From Micromonospora haikouensis (GTDB taxonomy: Bacteria; Actinomycetota; Actinomycetes; Mycobacteriales; Micromonosporaceae), in the NCBI RefSeq assembly GCF_900091595.1, contig NZ_FMCW01000019.1, forward strand, positions 101,047 to 165,046: a stretch of DNA of 64,000 nt, given 5' to 3'. Both the position numbers and the translations under genes were made by a program. This document shows, one piece after another, positions 8,199 through 16,523 of this stretch (position 1 is the stretch's first letter; each line of letters starts with the position of its first letter). The notes beneath the pieces are model-generated. The model saw only the letters and a list, made by a program, of their open reading frames with translations. It was not told the DNA's origin and made no database searches.

Positions 8199-10717
8199 TC
8201 GAGATTCCCGAGCTGGCCCTGGTGGCGCTGGTCGGCGTCTCCGGATCCGGCAAGTCCACCTTCGCCCGGCGGCACTTCGCGCCGAGCCAGGTGCTCTCCT
8301 CCGACGCCTTCCGGGGCATGGTCGCCGACGACGAGAACGACCAGTCGGCCTCCGCCGACGCGTTCGACGCCCTGCACCACGTGGCGGGGATCCGGCTGCG
8401 GCGCGGCCTGCTCACCGTCGTGGACGCCACCAACCTCCAGCCGCACGCGCGCGCCGGGCTGGTCCGGGTGGCCCGCGAGCACGACGTGCTGCCGGTGGCG
8501 ATCGTGCTGGACGTGCCGGAGGCGGTGGCGTGGGAGCGCACGCAGGGGCGGGCCGACCGCACCCACGGCCGGCAGGTGCTGACCCGGATGCAGCGGGACC
8601 TGCGGCAGTCGTACGGGCGGCTGGCCCGGGAGGGCTTCCGGAAGGTGCACGTGCTGCGCGGGGTCGACGAGATCGACGCGGCGCGGATCCGCTACGAGAA
8701 GCTGTTCAACGACCGGCGGGAGCTGACCGGCCCGTTCGACATCGTCGGCGACGTCCACGGCTGCCGCGAGGAGCTGGAGGCGCTGCTGCTCCGGCTGGGC
8801 TACGTGCTGCGCCGCGACGACGCGGGCCGCCCGGTGGACGCGGTGCACCCGGCCGGGCGTACCCCCGTCTTCGTCGGTGACCTGGTGGACCGCGGCCCGG
8901 ACTCCCCCGGGGTGCTCCGCCTGGTGATGGGCATGGTGGCGGCCGGCCACGCGATCTGCGTGCCGGGCAACCACGAGCAGAAGCTGCTGCGCAAGCTGCG
9001 CGGCCGGGACGTGCGGCTCACCCACGGCCTGGCCGAGACGATGGCCCAGCTCGACGCGGAGGACCCGGCGTTCGTGGCCGAGGTCGCGACGTTCGTGGAC
9101 GGCCTGGTCAGCCACTTCGTGCTCGACGGCGGCCGGCTGGTGGTCGCGCACGCCGGGCTCAAGGAGGAATACCACGGCCGCGCGTCGGGCCGGGTCCGGT
9201 CGTTCGCGCTGTACGGGGAGACCACGGGCGAGACCGACGAGTACGGCCTGCCGGTGCGCTACCCGTGGGCACGCGACTACCGGGGCTCGGCCATGGTCGT
9301 GTACGGGCACACGCCCACCCCGGAGCCGGAGTGGGTGAACAACACGATCTGCGTCGACACCGGCTGCGTGTTCGGCGGGAAGCTGACGGCGCTGCGGTAC
9401 CCGGAGAAGGAGCTGGTCTCCGTCCCGGCGGTCAAGGAGTGGTACGCCCCGGTCCGCCCGCTGGTCGCGCCCGCCCCGGCCCGCCCCGACGCGGTGCTGG
9501 ACCTGCGCGACGTGACCGGTCGGCGGCACGTCGAGCACGCGTACGGGACGCTGACCGTGCCGGCCGAGAACGCCGCCGCCGCGCTGGAGGTGATGAGCCG
9601 GTTCGCCGTGGACCCGCGCTGGCTGACCTGGCTGCCGCCGACGATGGCGCCCTGCTCCACGGCCACGGCCGACGGGTTCCTGGAGCATCCGGCGCAGGCG
9701 TTCGCCGACTACCGGGCGGCCGGCGTCGACCGGGTGGTGTGCGAGGAGAAGCACATGGGCTCGCGGGCGGTGGCGCTGGTCTGCCGCGACCCGGACGGCG
9801 GCCCGTTCGGGCCTGGCGGCGGGGTGGTGCACACCCGCACGGGCCGACCGTTCTTCGGCCCGCCGCTGGACGGCGAGCTGCTGGGCCGGGTCCGGGCGGC
9901 GGTCGGCGCGGCGGGGCTCTGGGCGGAGCTGGACACCGACTGGCTGCTGCTCGACTGCGAGCTGCTGCCCTGGTCGGCGAAGGCGGGCGGGCTGATCCGC
10001 GAGCAGTACGCGAGCGTGGGCGCGGCGGGCCGTGCGGCCCTGCCGGCGGTGCTGGCCACCCTGGACGCGGCGGCCGGGCGGGGGCTGCCGGTGGGCGACC
10101 TGCGGGCGCGGATGGCGGCCCGCCGGGCGGACGTCGAGGCGTACTCGGCGGCCTACCGGGCGTACGTGGCACCGACGGACGGGCTGGCCGGGGTGACCCT
10201 CGCCCCGTTCGCGGTGCTCGCCTCCGCCGGGGCGAGCCACGTCGAGCGGGACCACGGCTGGCACCTGGACCTGGCCGACCGGCTGTGCGCCGCCGACCCG
10301 GGGTTCTTCACGGTCACCCGGCGGCGGGTCGTCGACCTGGCCGACGCCTCGGCCGAGGCGGACGCGACCGACTGGTGGCTGGCGCTGACCGCCGCCGGCG
10401 GGGAGGGCATGGTCGTCAAGCCGTACGCGGGGCTGGCCGCCCGGTCGCCGAAGGGGTCGCTGCTCCAGCCGGGCATCAAGTGCCGGGGCCGGGAGTACCT
10501 GCGGATCATCTACGGTCCCGGGTACACCGAGCCGGAGCAGTTGGCCGCGCTGCGCCGCCGGTCGCTGGGGCGCAAGCGGGGGCTGGCCCTGCGCGAGCAC
10601 GCGCTCGGGCTGGCGGCCCTGGCCGCGCTGGCGGACGGCGCTCCGCTGTGGCGTCGCCACGAGCTGGTCTTCGCCGTCCTGGCCTGCGAGTCGGAGCCGG
10701 TCGACCCGCGCCTGTGA
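8195..10717 (+). CDS. pnkp: Polynucleotide kinase-phosphatase Pnkp
   Basis: 840 aa with three modules of RNA repair. The N-terminal kinase carries GVSGSGKST (14-22) and adds 5'-phosphate. The central metallophosphatase carries GDVHG (185-189), GDLVDRG (228-234) and GNHEQ (258-262) and removes 2',3'-cyclic phosphate. The C-terminal adenylyltransferase has the nucleotidyl lysine in EEKHMGS (Lys near 519) and completes ligation together with Hen1. All key motifs are intact. The GTG start at 8195 is set by GGAGGA 6 nt upstream and the GTGA overlap with hen1. The frame also opens upstream to 6242, but that part lies over hen1 in another frame and is a shadow. Confidence 0.95.
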   Translation: MIEIPELALVALVGVSGSGKSTFARRHFAPSQVLSSDAFRGMVADDENDQSASADAFDALHHVAGIRLRRGLLTVVDATNLQPHARAGLVRVAREHDVLPVAIVLDVPEAVAWERTQGRADRTHGRQVLTRMQRDLRQSYGRLAREGFRKVHVLRGVDEIDAARIRYEKLFNDRRELTGPFDIVGDVHGCREELEALLLRLGYVLRRDDAGRPVDAVHPAGRTPVFVGDLVDRGPDSPGVLRLVMGMVAAGHAICVPGNHEQKLLRKLRGRDVRLTHGLAETMAQLDAEDPAFVAEVATFVDGLVSHFVLDGGRLVVAHAGLKEEYHGRASGRVRSFALYGETTGETDEYGLPVRYPWARDYRGSAMVVYGHTPTPEPEWVNNTICVDTGCVFGGKLTALRYPEKELVSVPAVKEWYAPVRPLVAPAPARPDAVLDLRDVTGRRHVEHAYGTLTVPAENAAAALEVMSRFAVDPRWLTWLPPTMAPCSTATADGFLEHPAQAFADYRAAGVDRVVCEEKHMGSRAVALVCRDPDGGPFGPGGGVVHTRTGRPFFGPPLDGELLGRVRAAVGAAGLWAELDTDWLLLDCELLPWSAKAGGLIREQYASVGAAGRAALPAVLATLDAAAGRGLPVGDLRARMAARRADVEAYSAAYRAYVAPTDGLAGVTLAPFAVLASAGASHVERDHGWHLDLADRLCAADPGFFTVTRRRVVDLADASAEADATDWWLALTAAGGEGMVVKPYAGLAARSPKGSLLQPGIKCRGREYLRIIYGPGYTEPEQLAALRRRSLGRKRGLALREHALGLAALAALADGAPLWRRHELVFAVLACESEPVDPRL

Positions 10718-10814
10718 GGCGGGACCGGGCTGGTCGCCCCCGCCCGGTGCGGGCGGCGGCCGGCCCGGTCCGGGGCGGCGCGGAGCGCGACCGGTTCCGG
10801 GTTCGGTACCCTGT

Positions 10815-11690
10815 GTGGCCGTGGACACAGCAGAGAAGGCACGGGCGGTCTCCGAGACCGTCGCCCTGAACCCGCTCGATCCGAAGGATCTACTCCAGAC
10901 CTTCGGGCTGATCGGTGTCTGGGTGATCCTGTTCGCCGAGACCGGGCTGCTCGTCGGCTTCTTCTTCCCGGGCGACTCGCTGCTGTTCCTGGCCGGCGTC
11001 GCCGCCTCGCCGGTGGCGGACGCGATCTTCGGCGACGGCACCCGGCTCTCCCTGGTCGGGCTGCTGATCGGCGGCCCGATCTGCGCGATCGTCGGTGCGC
11101 AGCTCGGGCACTGGCTCGGCGCGCGGTACGGCCGCCGCATGTTCGAGCGCCCCAACTCGCGGCTGTTCAAGCGGGAGTACGTGGAGAAGGCCGAGCACTA
11201 CTTCCGGAAGTTCGGCCCGGCCAAGGCCGTGGTGCTGGCCCGGTTCATCCCGATCGTCCGCACGTTCCTCAACCCGGTGGCCGGCGTGCTCGGCATGCCG
11301 GCGAAGCAGTTCTTCCTGTGGAACGTCGTCGGGGCGATCCTGTGGGTGGACGGCATCCTGCTGATCGGCTACCTGCTGGCCGAGCAGATCTACAACGCGA
11401 TCGGCGACAAGATCGACCGGTACATCCTGCCGGTGGTCGCGCTGATCATCCTGATCTCGGTGCTGCCGATCTTCTTCGAGTTCCTCCGCGACCGGCGGGC
11501 CCGCAAGCGGGGCGAGGTCATGACGGTGATCGCCGCGGCCAGCGCGGCCGGTGCGGTGGAGGCCGTCCGGGACGCGGTCGAGCACCACCACCACGACCAC
11601 CACGGTCAGGCCCCGCACGGGCAGCAGCAGTTCCCGCAGCAGCCGCCGCAGGACGGCGGTCGGTGGCCGGAGCGCGGCGAGGGCCACTGA
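10815..11690 (+). CDS. DedA family membrane protein
   Basis: 291 aa. DedA proteins are polytopic membrane proteins, thought to be lipid-linked or phospholipid flippases. Family segments are visible: ETGLLVGFFFPGDSLLF, the amphipathic region with FRKFGPAKAVVLARFIPIVR followed by TFLNPVAG, and a terminal membrane segment ILPVVALIILISVLPIFF. The C-terminal ~70 residues form a tail with a His-rich run HHHHDHH and many Gln/Pro residues, which could bind metal. A TACCCT box at 10807-10812 and a second GTG at 10821 make the exact start uncertain. It is followed by a UUCG-loop terminator. Confidence 0.9.
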   Translation: MAVDTAEKARAVSETVALNPLDPKDLLQTFGLIGVWVILFAETGLLVGFFFPGDSLLFLAGVAASPVADAIFGDGTRLSLVGLLIGGPICAIVGAQLGHWLGARYGRRMFERPNSRLFKREYVEKAEHYFRKFGPAKAVVLARFIPIVRTFLNPVAGVLGMPAKQFFLWNVVGAILWVDGILLIGYLLAEQIYNAIGDKIDRYILPVVALIILISVLPIFFEFLRDRRARKRGEVMTVIAAASAAGAVEAVRDAVEHHHHDHHGQAPHGQQQFPQQPPQDGGRWPERGEGH

Positions 11691-11706
11691 CGAAGAAGGC
11701 GTACGT

Positions 11707-11742
11707 CGATGGCCGGTCCCGTTTCGACGGGACCGGCCATCG
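11707..11742 (+). terminator. Strong hairpin terminator with TTCG loop
   Basis: A perfect 16-bp stem closed by a TTCG tetraloop, 17 bp after the DedA stop. It lacks a long T-tract, which is usual for GC-rich actinobacteria. Confidence 0.85.
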
Positions 11743-11872
11743 TTCAAGCCGCAATGAAGTAACGAGGCGACTGCCGGTTACCCGGGCAGGCGTCACCGTC
11801 CGGTGGTGGCGCCACCCCTTGCACGCCACCCGATGCCGTCCTGAGGCGGGACGGCCGGAACGGAAAACCTCG

Positions 11873-12250
11873 TCAGCGGGCCTTCTTGGTGGCCCGCTTA
11901 CGCGGCGGGGTCAGCAGATCCGCGATCGTGGCGATCGCGGTCGGCACCAACCGGTAGTACGCCCAGACCCCGCGCTTCTCCCGCTCCAGCAAGCCGGCCT
12001 CGGTGAGGATACGCAGGTGGTGGCTGACCGTCGGCTGGGAGAGGCCGAGCGGCGCGGTCAGGTCGCACACGCACGCTTCGCCCTCGGGGGCCGACTGGAT
12101 CAGGCTGAGCAGCCGCAGCCGAGCAGGGTCGGCAAGGGCCTTGAGGACCCCCGCCAGCCGCTCGGCGTCGGCGCGTTCGATCGGCTCGCCGGCAAGCGGC
12201 GAGATCTGAGGCATGGTCATTTCAGCCAACGCAGTTCCCACGTATTCCAT
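11873..12250 (-). CDS. ArsR/SmtB family transcriptional regulator
   Basis: 125 aa winged-helix regulator. The recognition helix region reads LSQPTVSHHLRILTEAGLL, and the preceding helix carries ACVCDL with Cys at about 60 and 62, the CxC pair used for arsenite/metal sensing in ArsR/CadC-type members. A metal-responsive role is therefore possible, but no resistance gene lies beside it. The ATG at 12250 was chosen; the frame opens to 12289 and an internal ATG (MTMPQ) is also possible. It lies 57 nt downstream of pyrE on the same strand and may share its transcript. The C-terminus is basic (RKRATKKAR). Confidence 0.88.
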   Translation of the reverse strand: MEYVGTALAEMTMPQISPLAGEPIERADAERLAGVLKALADPARLRLLSLIQSAPEGEACVCDLTAPLGLSQPTVSHHLRILTEAGLLEREKRGVWAYYRLVPTAIATIADLLTPPRKRATKKAR

Positions 12251-12307
12251 CCTTCCACCAGCAGCATCGATCCGCCTGCATATCAGCAAGAACGAATCGG
12301 CAAACTT

Positions 12308-12847
12308 TTAGGCCACAAGGCCGAGGTCAGCCAACGTATAGGCCGCCCGATACGGCAGTCCGGCGGCTTCCACCGCGTCGCCGGCGCCACGATCAACAAT
12401 AACCGCCACACCCACTACTTCGGCTCCGGCCTCGCGCAGCGCCTCTACTGCGGTCAGCACGCTGCCACCGGTCGTCGACGTGTCCTCGACCGCCAGTACC
12501 CGTCGTCCGGCCACGTCCGGCCCCTCGATGCGGCGTTGCAGACCATGAGCCTTACCCGCCTTACGGACAACGAAAGCGTCGAGCGACCGGTCGGTCGCCG
12601 ACGCGGCGTGCAACATGGAGAGCGCCACCGGATCGGCGCCCAGGGTCAGGCCACCGACGGCGTCGCACTCCCAGTCGGCGGTCAGGTCGAGCAGCACCCG
12701 ACCGACCAACGGAGCGGCCTGGTGATGGAGCGTGACACGTCGCAGATCGACATACCAGTCCGCCTCCCGACCGGAGGAGAGCACCACCCGCCCGTGGACC
12801 ACAGCCAGGTCGATGATGAATTTACGCAGGTCGTCGTGGTCCCCCAT
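12308..12847 (-). CDS. pyrE: Orotate phosphoribosyltransferase
   Basis: 179 aa. It joins orotate to PRPP to form OMP in pyrimidine synthesis. The PRPP-binding motif VLAVEDTSTTGGS is clear, with the substrate region GGLTLGADPVA and FVVRKAGKAHG also typical. The start is placed at the ATG at 12847 (MGDHDDLRK); the upstream in-frame stretch to 12895 does not look coding. A TACCCT box (12856-12861, minus strand) lies 8 nt before the ATG and no Shine-Dalgarno is seen, which suggests a leaderless mRNA. The arsR-like gene follows it. Confidence 0.93.
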   Translation of the reverse strand: MGDHDDLRKFIIDLAVVHGRVVLSSGREADWYVDLRRVTLHHQAAPLVGRVLLDLTADWECDAVGGLTLGADPVALSMLHAASATDRSLDAFVVRKAGKAHGLQRRIEGPDVAGRRVLAVEDTSTTGGSVLTAVEALREAGAEVVGVAVIVDRGAGDAVEAAGLPYRAAYTLADLGLVA

Positions 12848-12855
12848 GGCGATAG

Positions 12856-12861
12856 AGGGTA
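12856..12861 (-). promoter_or_regulatory. -10 box of pyrE (leaderless candidate)
   Basis: TACCCT on the minus strand, 8 nt upstream of the pyrE ATG, with no Shine-Dalgarno between them. Confidence 0.4.
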
Positions 12862-13015
12862 CTGCGCAAGTCTGGGAGGTGCGTGTGGGGTCCACCCCGG
12901 TCAGCCCGACGGGCGACCGATGGTTGGCGATATTCGGCTACTCTGTGCGATCGATTCGCCGGGCCGGGTCGGCCGAACCGCCGAAGGGGACGGTCTGCCG
13001 CCGCTGCGCCGCAGG

Positions 13016-13825
13016 TCAGCCGGGGCGACGGTCGTCGCGGCCCCGGGTGTCCCGGGCGAACCGGCGCAGCAGCCCCCGGGGGGCGTGCCGCACCGCCGCG
13101 ACGGCCAGCTTGTAACGCCGTGACGGAACGCTGACCGTGTGGCCTTTCCGCAGGTCACGCAGGGCTTCATCGACGACCTGCTCGGCGGTCAGCCACATCA
13201 GGCGGGGCGTGCCGGACATGTCGATCCCGATCCGCTCGTGCGCGCCGGTGCGGGTGTAACCAGGGCAGAGGGCCATCACGCGTACTCCACGCGGGCGGGT
13301 CGCGAGGTCGACGGACTCGCTGAAGGCCGTCACCCACGCCTTGCTCGCCGGATACGTCGATCCCGGCATCACGGGACCGAAGCCGGCGACCGAAGAGACA
13401 TTTATCACTGCCCCGTCGCCCCGCCGGATCATCGGGCCGACCGCCGCGCGGGTCAACCGCAGCACCGCGTGCACGTTCAGCCCCAGCAGGCGGGACTCAT
13501 CGGCCATCGAGGACCGCAGGAACGGCTGGTTGAGGCTGATCCCGGCGTTGTTGACGAGCAGGTCCACCTGCTCGTCGCCGGCCAGCCGCCGTTCCACGTC
13601 GGCGCAGCCGTCGGCGGTGGACAGGTCCGCCGGGATCACCTCGACGGGGTGGCCGTACCGGCCCGTCAGCTCGGCGGCCTTCTCCGCCAGCCGGGCGGCG
13701 TCGCGTGCCACCAGCACCAGGGCCCAGCCGTCGGCGGCGAGCCGGCGGGCGAACTCCGCGCCGATGCCCGCCGTCGCGCCGGTGACCAGCGCACGGCGCA
13801 TGGCGGGGACCTGCTCTGGCGTCAC
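13016..13825 (-). CDS. SDR family NAD(P)-dependent oxidoreductase
   Basis: 269 aa classical short-chain dehydrogenase. The cofactor motif TGATAGIG is at about 15-22, followed by the NNAG motif in LLVNNAGIS, the catalytic Ser in INVSSVAGFG and the YPASK catalytic Tyr/Lys pair. An Arg after the glycine motif region (VARDAARL) suggests NADPH preference. The GTG at 13825 has GAGG 9 nt upstream; an ATG eight codons in is the alternative. The C-terminus is Arg-rich. It starts 10 bp after the membrane gene ending at 13835 and may belong to the same minus-strand run. Substrate unknown. Confidence 0.9.
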   Translation of the reverse strand: MTPEQVPAMRRALVTGATAGIGAEFARRLAADGWALVLVARDAARLAEKAAELTGRYGHPVEVIPADLSTADGCADVERRLAGDEQVDLLVNNAGISLNQPFLRSSMADESRLLGLNVHAVLRLTRAAVGPMIRRGDGAVINVSSVAGFGPVMPGSTYPASKAWVTAFSESVDLATRPRGVRVMALCPGYTRTGAHERIGIDMSGTPRLMWLTAEQVVDEALRDLRKGHTVSVPSRRYKLAVAAVRHAPRGLLRRFARDTRGRDDRRPG

Positions 13826-13834
13826 GGACGATCC

Positions 13835-14446
13835 TCAGCGGGGCGGGTGGTGCGGGGCGGCGGTCGGTGCCGGCGCGGGGTGCCGCCGGCGGAACCAGGC
13901 GCTGGCGCTCGGCGAGACCAGCAACGCGGCTACCACAAGGTAACCGAGCGCCTGGCCGACCGAAAGCGCGGCGTTGGCCGCGAGCCAGAACTCCGGGTAC
14001 GCGTCGCCGACGAGCCCCAGCAGCTCGGCGGCGGACCGGTCGCCGGCGGACAGTCGCAGCGGCACGGCCCGCTGCCCGACCAGCGCGGCCACCGCGCAGC
14101 AGCCGAACAACGCGCCCAGCCCGCAGACCACCCAGGCCGCCACCCGGGCCCCGGGCCGGCCGGCGAGCAGCCCGGCCGCCAGGCCGACCAGCACGACGCC
14201 CACCAGCACCGTCACCACCGCCGAGGCGATCGTCGTGCCACGCAGCAGGAGGACCACGTCGTCGACCTCCGCCGCACCGGCCGAGGCGCCGGCCGCCGCC
14301 GACCGGAACCGCCCGACGGTGCCGCCGAGGACGAGCAGCGCGGCGACCGCCGAGGCCACGGCGCCGGCGGCCATCAGCAGCAGCACCGCCGCCGCCAGCC
14401 CGACGGCCGCGGGGCGACGGGCCGGCACCTGATCGGGGTACGACAC
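13835..14446 (-). CDS. Four-helix membrane protein, hypothetical
   Basis: 203 aa. Hydrophobic segments: AAAVLLLMAAGAVASAVAALLVL near the N-terminus, SAVVTVLVGVVLVGLAAGLL, VAAWVVCGLGALFGCCAVAALV, and ALSVGQALGYLVVAALLV. The first two are separated by a ~35-residue loop. This layout, including a Cys pair in the third segment, repeats that of the next gene upstream (14558-15442), suggesting distant tandem paralogs. GTG start with GGAGGG upstream. Function unknown. Confidence 0.75.
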   Translation of the reverse strand: MSYPDQVPARRPAAVGLAAAVLLLMAAGAVASAVAALLVLGGTVGRFRSAAAGASAGAAEVDDVVLLLRGTTIASAVVTVLVGVVLVGLAAGLLAGRPGARVAAWVVCGLGALFGCCAVAALVGQRAVPLRLSAGDRSAAELLGLVGDAYPEFWLAANAALSVGQALGYLVVAALLVSPSASAWFRRRHPAPAPTAAPHHPPR

Positions 14447-14557
14447 GACGAGTCCCTCCGGTAGGCGTCCGGTTGGAACCTACTCGGAGGGACCGTCGGT
14501 GTCGCCGTTATCCGGCGCGCCCCGCCCGGCTGGTCGCGGGCGGGGCGGCATCGATGC

Positions 14558-15442
14558 TCAGTCCGACGACGAGGAGGAAGAGCCCGAGTCCGACGAACCG
14601 CCGGACGACCAGCCCGAGTCCGACGAGCCGCTGGAGGGCGACGGCCCGGGGTCGCCACCCTGCCCCGGCCCGGACGGGTCCGGCCGGTCGGACGGGGACG
14701 GCCCCGGCTGGTCCGGGTAGGGCGACTGGTCCGGGGTGGACGAGCTGTGGGTCCCGTGCGGGTACGTCGGGTGGCCGGGTTGGTAGCCGGGGGCGGCCGG
14801 GTAACCCGGGGTCTGCGGGTAGCCGGGCTGCTGCGGGTACGCCGGGTAGGCGGCACCCGGGACCGGCGGCTCCCAGCCCTGCTTCGGCTTGCGGAAGAAC
14901 TCGTTCGCCTTCGGCAGGGCCAGCAGGATCAGCGCGGCCAGCACGGCGAGCAGGCCCGCGACCCCGAGCAGCAGGCTGACCGGGGTGTACCAGGAGGGCA
15001 GCGCCGCGGTCAGGCTGCGCTCGATCTCCTCGGCGCTCGGCGCGTCCCCGCCGGCCGACGGCCCGCCCATCGAGCCGGCCGCGCCGTTGATCATGCTGCC
15101 GCCGACGCAGCAGAGCAGGATGCCGCCGAGCACCCAGGTGGTGATGCGGCTGCCGTTGCTGCCCCGGTTGTTGAAGATCGCCAGTACGACGAGGACCAGG
15201 GCGAGGACCAGCATCAGCACGGCGCTGCCGATGGCGAAGCCGACGACGAAGGTGCCCAGCCCCTCGGCCCCGCTCGCGGTGCCCGCGAACGCGTCCTCGA
15301 AGCCCTGCCGGAGCTTGCCGGCCACGGCGATCGTCGTGACGAGGTTGAGCAGCTGGAGCAGAGCGAAGAACATGAGCAGGTAACTGGAGATCGTCACGAT
15401 GCCCGGACGGGCCCGCGACGGCGTGCTGTGGGTATCGACCAT
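14558..15442 (-). CDS. Membrane protein with Pro/Ser-rich tail, hypothetical
   Basis: 294 aa. Four membrane segments lie in residues ~15-190 (SYLLMFFALLQLLNLVTTIA; SAVLMLVLALVLVVLAIF; TWVLGGILLCCVGGSMI; LLLGVAGLLAVLAALILLAL). The last ~100 residues are disordered, first PGYP-type repeats, then a Ser/Asp/Gly run that ends in poly-Ser. ATG start with AAGGGAG upstream. Similar topology to the protein encoded just downstream. No known domain recognised; such tails often mediate protein contacts in actinobacterial membrane proteins, which is inference here. Confidence 0.75.
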   Translation of the reverse strand: MVDTHSTPSRARPGIVTISSYLLMFFALLQLLNLVTTIAVAGKLRQGFEDAFAGTASGAEGLGTFVVGFAIGSAVLMLVLALVLVVLAIFNNRGSNGSRITTWVLGGILLCCVGGSMINGAAGSMGGPSAGGDAPSAEEIERSLTAALPSWYTPVSLLLGVAGLLAVLAALILLALPKANEFFRKPKQGWEPPVPGAAYPAYPQQPGYPQTPGYPAAPGYQPGHPTYPHGTHSSSTPDQSPYPDQPGPSPSDRPDPSGPGQGGDPGPSPSSGSSDSGWSSGGSSDSGSSSSSSD

Positions 15443-15499
15443 GACTTCTCCCTTCTAGATCACGACGTCACGGTATCGTCCGGAGTCCCGTGCCGCCCG

Positions 15500-16513
15500 T
15501 CAGCCGGCCCGGGACAGCCGGCGGTGCTCGGCCGTCACCACGGCGAGCAGGAACAGGTCGAAGGCCAGCGCGGCGACCGCCCCGAACTGGTTGACGGTGA
15601 AGTTGAAGATCTGCCCGAACAGCAGGTCGACCAGGATCGCCAGCTTGAACAGCCGGAACGCGCCGATCCGGTCCCGCCGCAGCCGGACGGCCGCCGCGAT
15701 GCTGAGCACCGCCGTGGCCAGCGCGGACGCCGAGACGCCGAGCACCGCGCCCCACTCCCGCTCCTCGTCCAGCGCCCCGGTGACGCCGTCGGCCGCCACC
15801 CCGACCACGGTCAGCGCCGGCTCCACCACCAGGTAGAGCACCACGAAGCGGACCACCCACCGCTGGTCGGTCAGCCCGACGGCGACCCGGCGGACGCGGG
15901 CCAGCCACGGCTGCCAGAACCGGGGCGGCGGCGGTTCCCGGCGGGGCACCGCGTCGAGCAGCGCGGCCACGGCGGCCTCAGTCTCCGCGCCGGAGCCCCG
16001 GGCCAGCCGCAGCACCTGCGCCCGACGCCGGTCGGTGAGCCCGTCGATCAGGCCGCCGGCCACGGCGTCCAGGGCGTTCGCGGTCCGCTCCTCGGGGATC
16101 AGCCGGGTCCGCTCCCGGACCGCCTGCGTGATGACCACGAGCACCGCGAAGACGGCGTAGATGATGCCGGCGGCGGGGGCGTAGAAGTAGTCGGTGCGGG
16201 CCGTGACGAACTTGCCCACCTCGTCGATGAACAGGCCGAACCCGATCCCGCCGAGGATCGCGCCGGTCATCCGGGCCGCGCCGCCGAGGAAGACCAGTGC
16301 CACGCCGAGGCCGACGGCCAGCAGCAGGCCGCCCCAGAGCACGTGCGCGATGTGCAGGCCGCCGCCGCCGAGCTGGGGATAGCCGGTGGCCCGCAGCAGC
16401 ACCCGGGTCAGCAGCACGGCGGCCACCCCGGACAGCACGAACGCCTGGAGGTACGCCGCCGCGGCCAGCGCCCGGGGCGGCATCCAGTGACGACGCGACG
16501 GTCCGCGCAGCAT
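15500..16513 (-). CDS. Polytopic membrane protein, hypothetical
   Basis: 337 aa with four N-terminal membrane segments (ALAAAAYLQAFVLSGVAAVLL, HVLWGGLLLAVGLGVALVFL, GAILGGIGFGLFIDEVGKF and IIYAVFAVLVVITQAV), a cytoplasmic Arg-rich middle (~145-205), then about four more segments. It starts 10 nt after the stop of the spermidine synthase gene, so it is probably co-transcribed. The segment GFGLFIDEVGKFVT is reminiscent of conserved membrane proteins of unknown function. No enzymatic motif seen. Confidence 0.75.
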   Translation of the reverse strand: MLRGPSRRHWMPPRALAAAAYLQAFVLSGVAAVLLTRVLLRATGYPQLGGGGLHIAHVLWGGLLLAVGLGVALVFLGGAARMTGAILGGIGFGLFIDEVGKFVTARTDYFYAPAAGIIYAVFAVLVVITQAVRERTRLIPEERTANALDAVAGGLIDGLTDRRRAQVLRLARGSGAETEAAVAALLDAVPRREPPPPRFWQPWLARVRRVAVGLTDQRWVVRFVVLYLVVEPALTVVGVAADGVTGALDEEREWGAVLGVSASALATAVLSIAAAVRLRRDRIGAFRLFKLAILVDLLFGQIFNFTVNQFGAVAALAFDLFLLAVVTAEHRRLSRAG

Positions 16514-16523
16514 GGTCCCGACG

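Noticed and set aside
8075..11170. 1031-aa minus-strand frame
   Set aside because: Lies opposite pnkp and dedA, has low-complexity Arg/Pro/Gln content and no recognisable fold.
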